A stretch of DNA of 64,000 nt from Rhizobium sp. BK650 (GTDB taxonomy: Bacteria > Pseudomonadota > Alphaproteobacteria > Rhizobiales > Rhizobiaceae): NCBI RefSeq assembly GCF_014195325.1, contig NZ_JACIBK010000012.1, positions 124,001-188,000 of the forward strand. The letters are read 5' to 3'. Each line of letters begins with the position of its first letter. Positions within the stretch are counted from its first letter, which is position 1. The translations under genes were made by a program, and so were the position numbers. Shown in pieces: positions 63,606-64,000 of the stretch. The notes beneath the pieces were generated by a model. It was not told the origin of the DNA. It saw only the letters and a program-made list of their open reading frames with translations, and did not search any database.

Positions 63606-64000
63606 AGACCGTCGCAGACACGTTGGGCGTCTCCCGTTCAAACCTCGTTGAGCGGTTGAAAGGCAGATCAAAGCCGCGCGGGACCTATCGCAAGGCCGAG
63701 GATGCGGAGCTTCTGCCCGCCATTCGCAGGCTGGTGGATCAGAGGCCAACCTATGGCTATCGGCGGATCGCCGCGCTCCTCAATCGCGAAAGGCGAGCCG
63801 CCGATCAGCCTGTCGTCAACGCCAAACGGGTTCACCGCATCATGGGCAACCACGCCATGCTGTTGGAGAAGCACACGGCCGTTCGCAAGGGCCGCATCCA
63901 TGACGGCAAGGTTATGGTCATGCGCTCGAACCTGCGCTGGTGCTCCGACGGTCTGGAGTTCGCCTGCTGGAATGGCGAGGTCATTCGTCTCGCCTTCATC
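63602..64000 (+). CDS. IS3-family transposase OrfB, N-terminal part (runs off right edge)
   Basis: 133 codons visible, open to the last base. It begins MKTVADTLGVSRSNLVERLK, then RRLVDQRPTYGYRRIAALLN, the OrfB N-terminal region before the DDE integrase core, and reaches the first Asp region (LRWCSDGLEFACW, likely D). It can start at its own ATG or be made as an OrfAB fusion by -1 frameshifting at the A7 run, where the frame joins without a stop. Confidence 0.85.
   Translation, partial: MKTVADTLGVSRSNLVERLKGRSKPRGTYRKAEDAELLPAIRRLVDQRPTYGYRRIAALLNRERRAADQPVVNAKRVHRIMGNHAMLLEKHTAVRKGRIHDGKVMVMRSNLRWCSDGLEFACWNGEVIRLAFI

Larger units (their letters stand above)
63143..64000 (+). mobile_element. 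IS3-family insertion sequence, left part (runs off right edge)
   Basis: The left end begins TGAACTGCCCCCC, resembling IS3-family terminal inverted repeats, exactly where the IS110 reading frame is cut. OrfA and the start of OrfB follow in the usual overlapping layout. The right end and any target duplication are outside the window. Confidence 0.75.

Overview
The window looks like alphaproteobacterial DNA of the Rhizobium/Agrobacterium group. It has even, GC-rich codon use, many ABC uptake systems with their own GntR, LysR or AraC regulators, a rhizobial Usg protein, and groESL under a CIRCE-like site. No rRNA, tRNA, CRISPR array or replication origin was recognised, so chromosome and large plasmid cannot be told apart.

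Layout. At 0-5.4 kb there is the start of an unknown gene, then a minus-strand unit of a SARP-like regulator, a PAP2/vanadium-haloperoxidase-type phosphatase and a subtilase. At 5.8-8.6 kb there are three methyltransferase-type genes, one of them a CmoA (carboxy-SAM synthase) homologue. At 8.7-19.5 kb lie an SDR, small exported proteins, and a stress cluster (Hsp20, glycogen-debranching-type enzyme, GT4 glycosyltransferase, GroEL, GroES), followed by Usg and a flavin-type oxidase. At 19.6-25.8 kb are a LysR gene, a MarR-FUSC-DUF1656-HlyD efflux operon, a frameshifted exported protein and a VapBC pair.

The metabolic core at 25.9-54.2 kb holds four transport loci. The first is a sugar ABC operon with an enolase-superfamily enzyme and a rhamnose-type mutarotase, divergent from an esterase and a tandem-HTH GntR regulator across a long palindrome. 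The second is a nitrate/sulfonate/taurine-type ABC system with a VOC protein and an AraC regulator. The third is a BMP-type nucleoside/nucleobase ABC system with an amidase and cytosine deaminase. The fourth is an AraFGH-type transporter beside an aldose epimerase, a sugar SDR, two GntR regulators and a HypD-like DapA-family enzyme.

From 54.2 kb the DNA becomes accessory. First comes a module of small helical proteins around a GNAT-fold enzyme with XRE and LysR regulators. From 57.4 kb there is a toxin-antitoxin/defence island: a decayed PemIK pair, an intact Phd-VapC pair, an Xre-RES pair whose toxin is cut and joined to an alpha/beta-hydrolase fragment, an IS30 remnant, and an apparently intact AbiE system with two inverted repeats around its promoter. 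It ends in an IS110 remnant interrupted by an IS3-family element that runs off the right edge.

The most unusual features are the SARP-PAP2-subtilase unit, the CmoA-containing methyltransferase trio with no CmoB in view, the tandem-HTH GntR regulator with its palindrome, and the layered TA/IS island.
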